Source: Flavobacterium wongokense (GTDB lineage Bacteria > Bacteroidota > Bacteroidia > Flavobacteriales > Flavobacteriaceae). Taken from it: a DNA stretch of 64,000 bases. The position numbers and the translations under genes are program-made. Where the stretch lies: the NCBI RefSeq assembly GCF_021608265.1, contig NZ_JAKIHP010000002.1, positions 434,001-498,000 of the forward strand, given 5' to 3'. The notes under the pieces are model-generated. The model did no database searches and had not been told where the DNA came from. It worked only from the letters and a program-made list of their open reading frames with translations. Below, piece after piece: positions 17,822 through 25,919 of the stretch; position 1 is the stretch's first letter; each line of letters starts with the position of its first letter.

Positions 17822-19873
17822 CTATTTTTTTATTCCTTCTAAATCTAATAAAAAACTGAATTCTTTGGCAATTTCCTTAATGGCTTCAAACCTTCCCGAA
17901 GCACCACCGTGCCCCGCATCCATATTGGTATCCAAATATAATTGATTATTATTTGTTTTCAAAATGCGTAATTTTGCGACCCATTTTGCTGGTTCCCAAT
18001 ACTGTACTTGCGAATCGTGCAAACCCGTTGAAATATACAGGTTTGGATAATCCTGAGCCATCACATTGTCATAAGGCGAATACGAAAGCATATAATTATA
18101 ATATTTCTTCACATTCGGATTTCCCCATTCGTCATATTCTCCCGTTGTTAGTGGAATCGTATCGTCCAACATAGTCGTAACCACATCCACAAACGGCACC
18201 TGAGCGACGACCCCATTGTACAAATTTGGTGCCATATTGATAACCGCACCCATCAAAAGCCCGCCTGCAGAGCCACCTTCAGCGTATAAATGACTGGAAG
18301 AGGTATACTTAGAATCAATTACAAACTGCGAACAATCGATAAAATCGGTAAAGGTGTTTTTCTTTTTCAACAGCTTGCCATTGTCATACCATTCCCTACC
18401 CAAATCCTCGCCACCGCGAATGTGTGCAATGGCATAAATAAATCCTCTGTCCAAAAGCGACAAACGCACTGACGAAAAATGACAGTCCATCGTCACGCCA
18501 TAAGAGCCGTAAGCATACAATAGCAACGGATTTTTGCCGTCTTTCTTAATGCCTTTTCGGTATATCATTGAAATCGGCACTTTGGTTCCGTCTTTTGCGG
18601 TTGCCCAAATACGCTCTTCCTTGTAATTGTTTTTATCAAATTTACCACCCAAAACCTCTTGCTCCTTTAGAACGGTTTTCTCTTTAGTTTTCATATTGAA
18701 ATCAATCACCGAAGCCGGAGTTGCCAAAGACTGATAACTATAGCGAAGGATTTCAGTATTAAAATCAAGATTGGTCGTGGTGTACGCCATATAGGTTTCG
18801 CTGTCAAACGGCAGGTAATATTCCCCTTTCCCACTCCAAGGCATAATGCGAATCCGGTTCAGCCCATTAAAGCGTTCGGCAACAACAAGGTAATCCTTGA
18901 AAATATCGATGTCCTCAAGCAAAACATCATCGCGATGCGCAATGACATCTACCCAATTTTCCTTTGTTGTGTTGGTTTCATCCGTTTTCATCAGCTTGAA
19001 ATTGGTTGCCTTATCCTTATTGGTCAGGATGTAGAAATGTTCCCCATAATGCGAAATATCGTATTCCAAACCGCGTGTCCGTTTTTGGAACACCTTGAAC
19101 TTTGCATCAGGCGTAGCCGATAATACTGTTTGGTATTCGGTGGTCATCGTGCTGCTCGAATTGATAATCAGGTATTTTTTGGATTTCGATTTATAAACCG
19201 AAACATCAAAGGTTTCATCCTTTTCAAAATAAACCAAAGCATCTTTAGTAGCTTCAGTTCCGATTTTGTGCTTATAGATTTTATCCGCACGAAGCGTGAC
19301 TTCATCTTTTCTAGAATAGAACAAGGTTTTATTATCGCCTGCCCAGGTAGAACCGCCAGTAGTATTCTCCAGTTTTACCGGAAGGATTTCTCCCGTAACC
19401 AGGTTTTTAATCTGAATGGTGTACTGCCTTCTCGAAACCGTATCCACGCCAAAAGCCGCCATGGTATTGTCCTCACTGACGCTCAGTCCGGCAAGGTTAA
19501 AATAGGCATGCCCTTTTGCCATTTTATTACAATCAAACAGGATTTCCTCCTTAGCATCCAAACTGCCTTTTTTTCTGGAATGGATTGGATAATCCTTGCC
19601 TTTTTCAAAACGTGTGATATAAAAATAGCCATTGTAGAAATACGGAACCGACTCGTCGTCCTGCTTAATTCGGGCTTTCATCTCTTCAAATAAATCCTTT
19701 TGAAAATCTTTGGTATGTGCAGTCGATTTTTTGTAATAATCGTTCTCCTGATTCAGATAAGCAATGACTTCGGGGTTTTCTCTTTCGTTCAGCCAATAAT
19801 AATTATCGGTACGGACATGTCCGTGCTTTTCCAGGAAATGTGGAATTATTTTGGCAACTGGTGATTTTGGCAT
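17822..19873 (-). CDS. ptrB: S9A serine peptidase, oligopeptidase B type
   Basis: 683 aa, prolyl oligopeptidase family with an N-terminal beta-propeller (about 70-400) and a C-terminal alpha/beta hydrolase. The nucleophile elbow is EGGSAGGLLMGAVINM, and TGLHDSQVQYWEPAKW with the downstream DAGHGG gives the catalytic Asp and His regions. The opening YYWLNERENPEVIAYLNQEN is the oligopeptidase B pattern; that branch cleaves after basic residues in peptides. No signal peptide, so cytoplasmic. 81 nt before cysM, which has its own promoter. Confidence 0.92.
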   Translation of the reverse strand: MPKSPVAKIIPHFLEKHGHVRTDNYYWLNERENPEVIAYLNQENDYYKKSTAHTKDFQKDLFEEMKARIKQDDESVPYFYNGYFYITRFEKGKDYPIHSRKKGSLDAKEEILFDCNKMAKGHAYFNLAGLSVSEDNTMAAFGVDTVSRRQYTIQIKNLVTGEILPVKLENTTGGSTWAGDNKTLFYSRKDEVTLRADKIYKHKIGTEATKDALVYFEKDETFDVSVYKSKSKKYLIINSSSTMTTEYQTVLSATPDAKFKVFQKRTRGLEYDISHYGEHFYILTNKDKATNFKLMKTDETNTTKENWVDVIAHRDDVLLEDIDIFKDYLVVAERFNGLNRIRIMPWSGKGEYYLPFDSETYMAYTTTNLDFNTEILRYSYQSLATPASVIDFNMKTKEKTVLKEQEVLGGKFDKNNYKEERIWATAKDGTKVPISMIYRKGIKKDGKNPLLLYAYGSYGVTMDCHFSSVRLSLLDRGFIYAIAHIRGGEDLGREWYDNGKLLKKKNTFTDFIDCSQFVIDSKYTSSSHLYAEGGSAGGLLMGAVINMAPNLYNGVVAQVPFVDVVTTMLDDTIPLTTGEYDEWGNPNVKKYYNYMLSYSPYDNVMAQDYPNLYISTGLHDSQVQYWEPAKWVAKLRILKTNNNQLYLDTNMDAGHGGASGRFEAIKEIAKEFSFLLDLEGIKK

Positions 19874-19971
19874 TTATAGTCAATTTGTGATACTACAAAA
19901 ATAACCAATCTTTAAGCGTGCCTTAAAATGTATCAGGGAAGTTATAAACCTAGAAATTAACAAGTTTTCCG

Positions 19972-20997
19972 TTAGAAGGCAATCTTATCAAAAGCTTCCA
20001 AAACGTATTCATGCATCACCTGACGATAATCCAAATGGGTAACAATCCTTAGTTTTCCTTTAGCCATCAGGCTGATTGCGATGCCTTTCTGTTTGAGTCT
20101 GTCAATGACCAACTGATCGGAAATGTGTGGAAAGGGTGAAAAAATGACAATATTGGTTTCTACAGGTTCCACTACTTCAACCCACGAACATTGTTCGAGT
20201 TTGTTTCCCAATTCCTTTGCCCTGCGATGATCGTCTTCTAATCTGCTGATGTTATTCTGCAACGCATAAATTCCGGCTGCAGCCAAATAACCCGACTGAC
20301 GTAAGTTGCCGCCAAATATCTTTCGGATGCGCAAAGCCCTGTTGATGGTTTCCTTATCGGCAATCAAAACCGAACCTATTGGTGCGCCCAAACCTTTTGA
20401 AAAACAAACCGATATCGTATCAAATAATTCTCCAAACTGCTTTGGATGCTGCTTTTTGGCAACAAGCGCATTCCACAAACGCGCACCATCCAAATGGTAA
20501 GTTAGATTGTGTTGTTTGCAGATTTCCTTTATTTTCTGAAGTTCCGAAATTTCATAACAGGCACCACCACCTTTATTAGTCGTATTTTCAATGGCAACCA
20601 TTTTGGACATTGGCATGTGGTAAAAAGAAGGATCATTGATTCCGTCCTTCACCTGCTCTGCGGTTATCATTCCGCGATGCCCATCAAGCAGATTGAAGTT
20701 AACGCCACTGTTTGCCGAAGCTCCACCCGATTCATATAAATGGATATGCGACCATTTATCGCAGATGATCTGGTCACCGGGATTGGTATTCAATTTAATT
20801 GCAGTCTGGTTTGCCATGGTTCCTGTTGGAAAAAACAGCGCGGCTTCCATTCCGAATAAATCAGCAACGATGCGCTCAAATTCGTTTACCGTTGGGTCTT
20901 GTTTGAATACGTCGTCTCCTACTTTTGCCTGGAACATTGCCTGAAGCATTTCGGGAGAAGGTTTGGTTACTGTGTCGCTGATTAAATTTATTTCCAT
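19972..20997 (-). CDS. ltaE: low-specificity L-threonine aldolase
   Basis: PLP enzyme splitting L-threonine (and allo-threonine) to glycine and acetaldehyde. 341 aa, with NLISDTVTKPSPEMLQAM at the N-terminus, FFPTGTMANQTA (55-66), HLDGARLWNA (168-177) with Asp170 against the pyridine nitrogen, and PLP lysine K201 in CFSKGLGAPIGS. Divergent from prfB across a dispersed repeat element. Confidence 0.95.
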   Translation of the reverse strand: MEINLISDTVTKPSPEMLQAMFQAKVGDDVFKQDPTVNEFERIVADLFGMEAALFFPTGTMANQTAIKLNTNPGDQIICDKWSHIHLYESGGASANSGVNFNLLDGHRGMITAEQVKDGINDPSFYHMPMSKMVAIENTTNKGGGACYEISELQKIKEICKQHNLTYHLDGARLWNALVAKKQHPKQFGELFDTISVCFSKGLGAPIGSVLIADKETINRALRIRKIFGGNLRQSGYLAAAGIYALQNNISRLEDDHRRAKELGNKLEQCSWVEVVEPVETNIVIFSPFPHISDQLVIDRLKQKGIAISLMAKGKLRIVTHLDYRQVMHEYVLEAFDKIAF

Positions 20998-21014
20998 ATG
21001 ATGATGAGATAGTC

Positions 21015-21022
21015 TATTTTTG
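21015..21022 (+). promoter_or_regulatory. prfB promoter -7 element
   Basis: TATTTTTG fits TANNTTTG; no TTTG at a suitable -33 distance. It would place the whole repeat element 21032-21115 in the prfB leader. Confidence 0.45.
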
Positions 21023-21031
21023 TAGTGGATT

Positions 21032-21115
21032 CTAGCCCGGATTGGAACGGCATCCTTTTTTATCCTGAACTTTTTCCTGGATAAAAAAGATATAGTGGAA
21101 AGCCGGATTAGCTCC
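21032..21115 (-). repeat. dispersed flavobacterial element, copy 1 (prfB leader)
   Basis: Runs from CTAGCCCGGATTGGAACG to CCGGATTAGCTCC. Its centre is an 11-bp perfect inverted repeat, CTTTTTTATCC (21055-21065) and GGATAAAAAAG (21079-21089). Read on the minus strand its ends, GGAGCT and CCAATCNGGGCTA, match the element at 37264-37317, which lies in the opposite orientation. Confidence 0.7.
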
Positions 21116-21145
21116 TAATAATAAAAACACAAAACTACATTATTT

Positions 21146-22241
21146 ATGACAAATACCGAACAAATAAAAGGTATTGTAGAACGCCTTGGTGCGTTGAGGA
21201 GGTATCTTTGACATTGATGCCAAGCTTATAGAAATTACCAACGAAGAGGAAAAAACCTTTGCGCCAGACTTTTGGAACAACGCCAAGGAAGCTGAGGCTC
21301 TTGTTAAAAACCTGCGCTCCAAGAAAAAATGGGTCGAGGATTTTGTCAAAGCTGAAAACCTTACCGAAGAGCTACAGATTACTTATGAATTCTTTAAGGA
21401 TGGCGATGCAACTGAAGAAGAACTGGATAATCAGTACGATTTGGTCAATACCCATATTGAAAACCTGGAATTCCGCAATATGCTTTCTGATGAAGGCGAC
21501 AGTTTGAGTGCTGTGCTTCAGATTACTGCCGGTGCCGGAGGTACGGAAAGCTGTGACTGGGCTTCAATGCTGATGCGTATGTATATGATGTGGGGCGAAA
21601 AGGAAGGCTACAAAATCAAGGAACTGAATTTTCAGGAAGGCGATGTGGCGGGAATCAAAACGGTGACTTTGGAATTTGAAGGCGATTATTCCTTTGGTTA
21701 CCTAAAAGGGGAAAACGGCGTACATCGTTTGGTGCGTATCTCGCCATTTGACAGCAATGCCAAACGCCATACATCCTTTGCTTCGGTTTATGTGTATCCT
21801 TTGGTGGACGACAGCATTGAAATTGATATCAATCCGGCTGACATTGAAATTACAACTTCGCGTTCCAGCGGTGCAGGAGGACAAAATGTAAACAAGGTGG
21901 AAACCAAAGTGCAGTTAGTCCATAAACCTACCGGAATACAGATCCAGTGCTCGGAAACGCGTTCGCAACAGGACAACAGGCAGCGTGCGATGCAGATGCT
22001 TCGTTCGCAATTGTATGAAATTGAGCTCAAAAAACAGCAGGCACAACGCGCGGATATTGAAGCAGGTAAAATGAAAATCGAATGGGGTTCGCAAATCCGA
22101 AATTATGTGATGCAGCCTTATAAACTGGTAAAAGACGTACGAACAGGACATGAAACCAGCGATGTTGACAGTGTAATGAATGGCAACATCGATGCGTTTT
22201 TGAAAGCCTATTTGATGATGATGGGACAGAAAGAGGAATAG
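21146..22241 (+). CDS. prfB: peptide chain release factor 2, with programmed +1 frameshift
   Basis: RF2 recognises UGA and UAA. The gene is read as 21146-21208, then, after a +1 shift, 21210-22241, giving 364 aa. The shift site is the textbook one: Shine-Dalgarno-like AGGAGG (21197-21202), 3-nt spacer, slippery CTT (21206-21208), in-frame TGA (21209-21211), then C. After the shift the reading continues [11 protein letters not shown]2 identity is confirmed by the SPF tripeptide in [13 protein letters not shown] and the peptidyl-hydrolysis motif GGQ in [15 protein letters not shown]2 controls its own synthesis by competing with the frameshift at its cognate UGA. Not a pseudogene. Confidence 0.97.
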
Positions 22242-22313
22242 TTTAACTTTCTTTTTTAGGATATTAAAATCCTTATTCCTTTATTTGGCTCCTATTCACC
22301 TCAAAAATCTACT

Positions 22314-23312
22314 ATGACCAGTTTCTCAATTCATGAAATCAACGATGTTTTAAATGGCGAAATCGTGGGCACGACTTCCTGCAGGATTACAGCGCCCGAA
22401 CAATTGGAAGCAGCAAAGGAAACCGAAATTTCATTTATTGGGAACAAAAAATACGAGAAGCTTTGGGAGTCCTCAAATGCCTGCGTTGCTATAGTAAACG
22501 AGGACATTTCTATAGAACCCGGAGAAAACCGCGCCTTTATAAAAGTAAAAAACGCAGATATTGCCATATCTCAGGTTTTGCAGCTCTTTGCTCCTGCTCC
22601 GCCGGTTTTTGAAGTCGACCTTCATCCCACAGCGGTAATTGATAAAGGGGCAACCATAGGAAATGGAACACGGATTGGTGCGGGTTGTTATATTGGGCCA
22701 AATGTTTCGATTGGAGAAAATGTTACTATTTATCCTAATGTTACGATTCTTGATGAATGCAGCATTGGAAAGAATACGGTTATCTGGTCCGGAACCGTAA
22801 TACGTGAACGCTGCCACATTGGTGCGTATTGCATCCTGCATCCCAATTGTACCATTGGTGCCGATGGTTTTGGATTTAGGCCCTGCCCTGAAAAAGGATT
22901 GGTGAAAATTCCACAAATCGGGAATGTAATCATTGGAAATGGTGTGGAGATTGGTGCGAATTCATGTGTAGACAGAGGAAAATTCAGCTCGACTGTCCTT
23001 GGCGATGGCTGCAAGATTGATAACCTGGTACAAATTGGGCACAACTCTAAACTTGGAAAGTGCTGCATTATGGCAGGAAATTCTGGTTTGGCAGGTTCGG
23101 TTACTTTAGGAAACGGAGTCGTAATTGGCGGAAGTGCCTCGATTAGGGATCATGTTACCATTGGTGACAGAGCTATGGTTGGTGCCGGTTCCGGAGTTGC
23201 CGGTGATGTTGAAGCCGGAAAAACAGTATTGGGGTATCCTGCTGTTGAAGCTCGTGACGCCATGAAACAATGGGCAATTTTGAAAAGATTGGTAAAAGAC
23301 TCCAGTAAATAA
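22314..23312 (+). CDS. lpxD: LpxD-type UDP-3-O-acylglucosamine N-acyltransferase
   Basis: Third step of lipid A synthesis, adding the N-linked 3-hydroxyacyl chain. 332 aa: an N-terminal uridine-binding domain (1-100), then a left-handed beta-helix of hexapeptide repeats (I-G-x-x-x-x) from about 105 to 310. His243 in LVQIGHNSKLG corresponds to catalytic His239 of E. coli LpxD. The lpxC/fabZ/lpxA cluster is not next to it here, so this may be a second, unlinked lpxD, a known Bacteroidota situation, or a close paralogue acting on another sugar nucleotide. Confidence 0.88.
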   Translation: MTSFSIHEINDVLNGEIVGTTSCRITAPEQLEAAKETEISFIGNKKYEKLWESSNACVAIVNEDISIEPGENRAFIKVKNADIAISQVLQLFAPAPPVFEVDLHPTAVIDKGATIGNGTRIGAGCYIGPNVSIGENVTIYPNVTILDECSIGKNTVIWSGTVIRERCHIGAYCILHPNCTIGADGFGFRPCPEKGLVKIPQIGNVIIGNGVEIGANSCVDRGKFSSTVLGDGCKIDNLVQIGHNSKLGKCCIMAGNSGLAGSVTLGNGVVIGGSASIRDHVTIGDRAMVGAGSGVAGDVEAGKTVLGYPAVEARDAMKQWAILKRLVKDSSK

Positions 23313-23445
23313 TTATTTTGAAATTTGAATTCTAAATTTTAAATGATTTTAAGTCATTGTTACTAACTTCAAGGAATATTGCATTTTTCAAAATAAAATT
23401 TGAAAACAATTCAAAATTTATAATTCAAAATTTAAAATAACAACG

Positions 23446-23525
23446 TACATTTGCAACGAGGATTCCGAAAGGAAGTTACACCTCACCGCAATAGTCGATC
23501 GCTCCAGATCGGCTTTTGTATTTTA
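23446..23525 (+). ncRNA. candidate ~70-nt structured RNA with promoter and terminator
   Basis: A TACATTTG promoter element (23446-23453) is followed at the expected start distance by a folded segment. Hairpin 1: GAGG (23458-23461) pairs with CCTC (23481-23484), enclosing TTCC-GAAA-GGAA (23463-23474), a GNRA-type tetraloop stem. Hairpin 2: 7-bp stem GTCGATC / GATCGGC (23494-23513) with one wobble and a 6-nt loop, then TTTTGTATTTT as terminator. There is no reading frame and no plus-strand gene for 4.5 kb downstream, so this is not a leader. I cannot name a family. Confidence 0.5.
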
Positions 23526-23558
23526 TAGGGGTTTGGTAATCCGTATTTTCAGAGTATT

Positions 23559-23693
23559 TTAATCCCAATGCCAAAGAAAATACAGGAAGCTTATCAGCAT
23601 ATATACGACGGTGCCCACAATTGCCAAAATAGTCAGCCCGCAAAGCACCATAGTACTTCTGAAGACAATATTTTTAAAATATTCTGAATTCAT
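23559..23693 (-). CDS. 44-aa single-pass membrane microprotein
   Basis: ATG at 23693-23691, TAA at 23561-23559. A charged N-terminus (MNSEYFKNIVFRS) leads into one long hydrophobic segment (about 15-40: MVLCGLTILAIVGTVVYMLI and on) and ends WHWD. The start shares one base with the stop of the dienelactone hydrolase gene (TAATG on the minus strand), a classic arrangement for translational coupling. Too short for most ORF callers. Topology (N-in, C-out or C-in) and function are unknown; the precise overlap and the clean charge-hydrophobic layout are the reasons to believe it. Confidence 0.65.
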   Translation of the reverse strand: MNSEYFKNIVFRSTMVLCGLTILAIVGTVVYMLISFLYFLWHWD

Positions 23694-24463
23694 TATAAAA
23701 CCTCTTTGAGGAAATCGAGCATTGCCTGCCAGGAACGCTTATCTGCTTTTTCATTATAGGCTACACCTTTTGAATTATCATTTCCGGCGCTTTTTTCGGT
23801 AAACGCATGCACAGCATTGGCATAATAAACCATTTGCCAGTCGGCTTTGGCAGTACGCATTTCATTTTGGAATTTATCAATGTCATCTTTTGGAACATTG
23901 GGGTCATCGGCACCGTGAAGCACCAGCACTTTTGGTGAAATTTCATCAATCTTCCTTGCTTCATCCTTTGCCAAACCGCCGTGAAAGGAAACTGCTCCTT
24001 TAACTTTCATATTTATTCTTGCAGCTTCGATAGCTCCGGTTCCGCCAAAACAGTAACCAATGACTACAATTTTTTCTGGATTCGCACCCTGTTTAACCAA
24101 CTGATCTAAGGCCAGCTGAATTCGTGTTTGGTATTCTTTTATGTTCTTTTTGAAATAACCCGCTTTTGCCCCGGCTTCTTTAGGGCCTGTCGGACGTTGG
24201 TCAATACCATAAATATCGGCAATGAACGTTTGATAACCTAAGTCTGCCAATTGATTCGCAACTTCCTTTTCGTGATTTTGGATTCCCATCCAGGCCGGAA
24301 GGATTAAAACTCCGGGCTTGTCCTTAAGTTGTTTTGCCGGTACAATGGATATTCCGCTTAAAACCTGGTTTCCGTCTTTATACTCAACAGCTTTAGGCTG
24401 TGCAAAGCTTTCCGAAACAATTAATCCGAAAAGGATTAGGTAAGTTATATTTCTCATAATCAT
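23693..24463 (-). CDS. exported dienelactone hydrolase family protein
   Basis: 256-aa alpha/beta hydrolase with a signal peptide (LILFGLIVSESFAQ, cleavage near 22), so periplasmic. The catalytic triad of the DLH family is visible: Cys138 in VIGYCFGGTGA, Asp187 in HGADDPNVP, His219 in NAVHAFTEK. The true substrate is probably not dienelactone; exported members are usually uncharacterised esterases. The start could also be the ATG two codons later (24457). Translationally coupled to the 44-aa membrane protein. Confidence 0.87.
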   Translation of the reverse strand: MIMRNITYLILFGLIVSESFAQPKAVEYKDGNQVLSGISIVPAKQLKDKPGVLILPAWMGIQNHEKEVANQLADLGYQTFIADIYGIDQRPTGPKEAGAKAGYFKKNIKEYQTRIQLALDQLVKQGANPEKIVVIGYCFGGTGAIEAARINMKVKGAVSFHGGLAKDEARKIDEISPKVLVLHGADDPNVPKDDIDKFQNEMRTAKADWQMVYYANAVHAFTEKSAGNDNSKGVAYNEKADKRSWQAMLDFLKEVL

Positions 24464-24478
24464 GGTTATTTTTTATTT

Positions 24479-24529
24479 CCTTCGGCTGTCGCTGCGCTCC
24501 ATACAATTCGGCTGCGCCTCGGGTTGTGA
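24479..24529. repeat. GC-rich island with imperfect direct repeat
   Basis: In AT-rich intergenic DNA stands a short segment of high GC holding TTCGGCTG-TCGCTGCGCTCC and, 22 nt on, TTCGGCTGCGCC. It looks like the remnant of a dispersed repeat. No hairpin-plus-T-run is present. Confidence 0.45.
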
Positions 24530-24580
24530 ACCATAAATTTAAAAAATAAAGCGGTATCGAACTGTTAAGCAAACAATAAA

Positions 24581-25804
24581 TTAAATCCCGATTTCAACCT
24601 GGAAGCGCAGGTACCAATTGTTTTTGGTAGTTCCGTCGTAGTAATCCAAAGTGTCGAATGTCAATTCACTCTGCACTTTGAATGAATGTTCCCAAATATA
24701 TTTGGTAACCCCAACGCTGTATTCTTTGGTATTTGGAGCCAATGTTTGAATGTCGTTACCTACTTTCTGTATCGAATACCTTCCGATAAATTCGTAATTT
24801 GAACGCAGGTTATAACTCAATTGATAATCAAATCCGTTACCAACAAATACATAGTTGCTTTCGGTAATATCATCAGGGTTGATGGTTATGGCATTTTCAT
24901 TGGTTGTCCTCGACATATAACTCATCATCGCTGCCCAGCCATTGTATTTAAACATCGCATCCAATAAAACCGATTTCATAGTCCTTCTTTCAAACAAATC
25001 ATCACCAAGCTGGCCTTGTGTCCGCTGCGCGTGGTTGTTTTGCTGAAATGCTCCTGAGAGCATCAGTTTTGGTTTTTTCTCGCGTTGGATATCGCCTTCA
25101 AAATAAGTCCCGTCTTTGGCGAAAGCTCCAAAAGGCAGTAATTCTATCTTCCCTGTAAAGGCAACACCATCATCGCCTTTCCCGGTCTGATTCCTTCCTT
25201 CACCACCTGTAACGGCTGTTTTGAAATTATAGGAGAATTTGTCCTTAAACTCATTAAGGTTGTGCACCTGAAAACCAAAATCCCTGTCGATGGTAAATTT
25301 GGCATTATTGATTGTCCTGTCCGTTAACTGTAGACCACCGGAAGAATTTACCCGTTGACGGTTTCCTGGCAGTTTGGTTTGGCCAAAGCTAATGTTCCAA
25401 TTCTTGTTTGGCCTGTAAAAAATTACCGCATCGCGGATGATATTGATGTTTTCACCTTCCTTGACTTCGCCAACATCGCCGGGAGCAAATGATAATTGGA
25501 TGGCATAAAGGAATTTTGGATTCCCAACATAACCATCAAAACGCAGACGCAAACGTCGCACCTGTCCATCGTAAGCGCCGTTTTCACCTTCTTCCTTAAG
25601 ATAGGTAACCCTATTCTGCATCCTGAACCTGATGTTCAATTGAAACAAACTGTCAGGCGAAGTGATTCCGATTCCCTTTCCGAAACTGTAATAGGGCAAA
25701 GCCGATAATTTTACGTCATTGTCGTGTTTTGTCTGCTGGATTGTTACCTGTGCATGAATTGAAACTGATGTTAGTAAGACAATCAGGAATAGTGCTTTCC
25801 TCAT
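24581..25804 (-). CDS. OprP/OprO-type phosphate-selective porin
   Basis: 407-aa outer-membrane beta-barrel: signal peptide MRKALFLIVLLTSVSIHAQ, then alternating strands rich in Tyr/Phe/Arg (RMQNRVTYLKEEGE, VRRLRLRFDGYVGNPKFLYAI) and a C-terminal aromatic strand ending WYLRFQVEIGI. The fit is the phosphate-selective porin O and P family. ATG 25804 gives the signal peptide; the 22 residues in front of it in an open frame are not part of the protein. Its position next to PiT and DUF47 supports phosphate uptake, although it sits beyond a terminator and so has its own transcript. Confidence 0.85.
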   Translation of the reverse strand: MRKALFLIVLLTSVSIHAQVTIQQTKHDNDVKLSALPYYSFGKGIGITSPDSLFQLNIRFRMQNRVTYLKEEGENGAYDGQVRRLRLRFDGYVGNPKFLYAIQLSFAPGDVGEVKEGENINIIRDAVIFYRPNKNWNISFGQTKLPGNRQRVNSSGGLQLTDRTINNAKFTIDRDFGFQVHNLNEFKDKFSYNFKTAVTGGEGRNQTGKGDDGVAFTGKIELLPFGAFAKDGTYFEGDIQREKKPKLMLSGAFQQNNHAQRTQGQLGDDLFERRTMKSVLLDAMFKYNGWAAMMSYMSRTTNENAITINPDDITESNYVFVGNGFDYQLSYNLRSNYEFIGRYSIQKVGNDIQTLAPNTKEYSVGVTKYIWEHSFKVQSELTFDTLDYYDGTTKNNWYLRFQVEIGI

Positions 25805-25875
25805 TTTAATTGTTGTTGTTAGTTTATGATAATTTAATGATTTCCAAATAATTTGATAACCTATAAGCATCAGAT

Positions 25876-25906
25876 ATAAAAAAAGCCAACAATTTCAGTC
25901 GGCTTT
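25876..25906 (-). terminator. terminator of the PiT operon
   Basis: Minus strand AAAGCCGAC / GTTGGCTTT hairpin (one wobble) followed by a run of T, between the PiT stop and the porin promoter region. Confidence 0.8.
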
Positions 25907-25919
25907 CGAATTATATTTT

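Noticed and set aside
21146..21440. prfB as a frameshifted pseudogene starting at 21441
   Set aside because: The TGA lies at the exact conserved programmed frameshift site with its SD-like signal, and the rest of the protein is intact.
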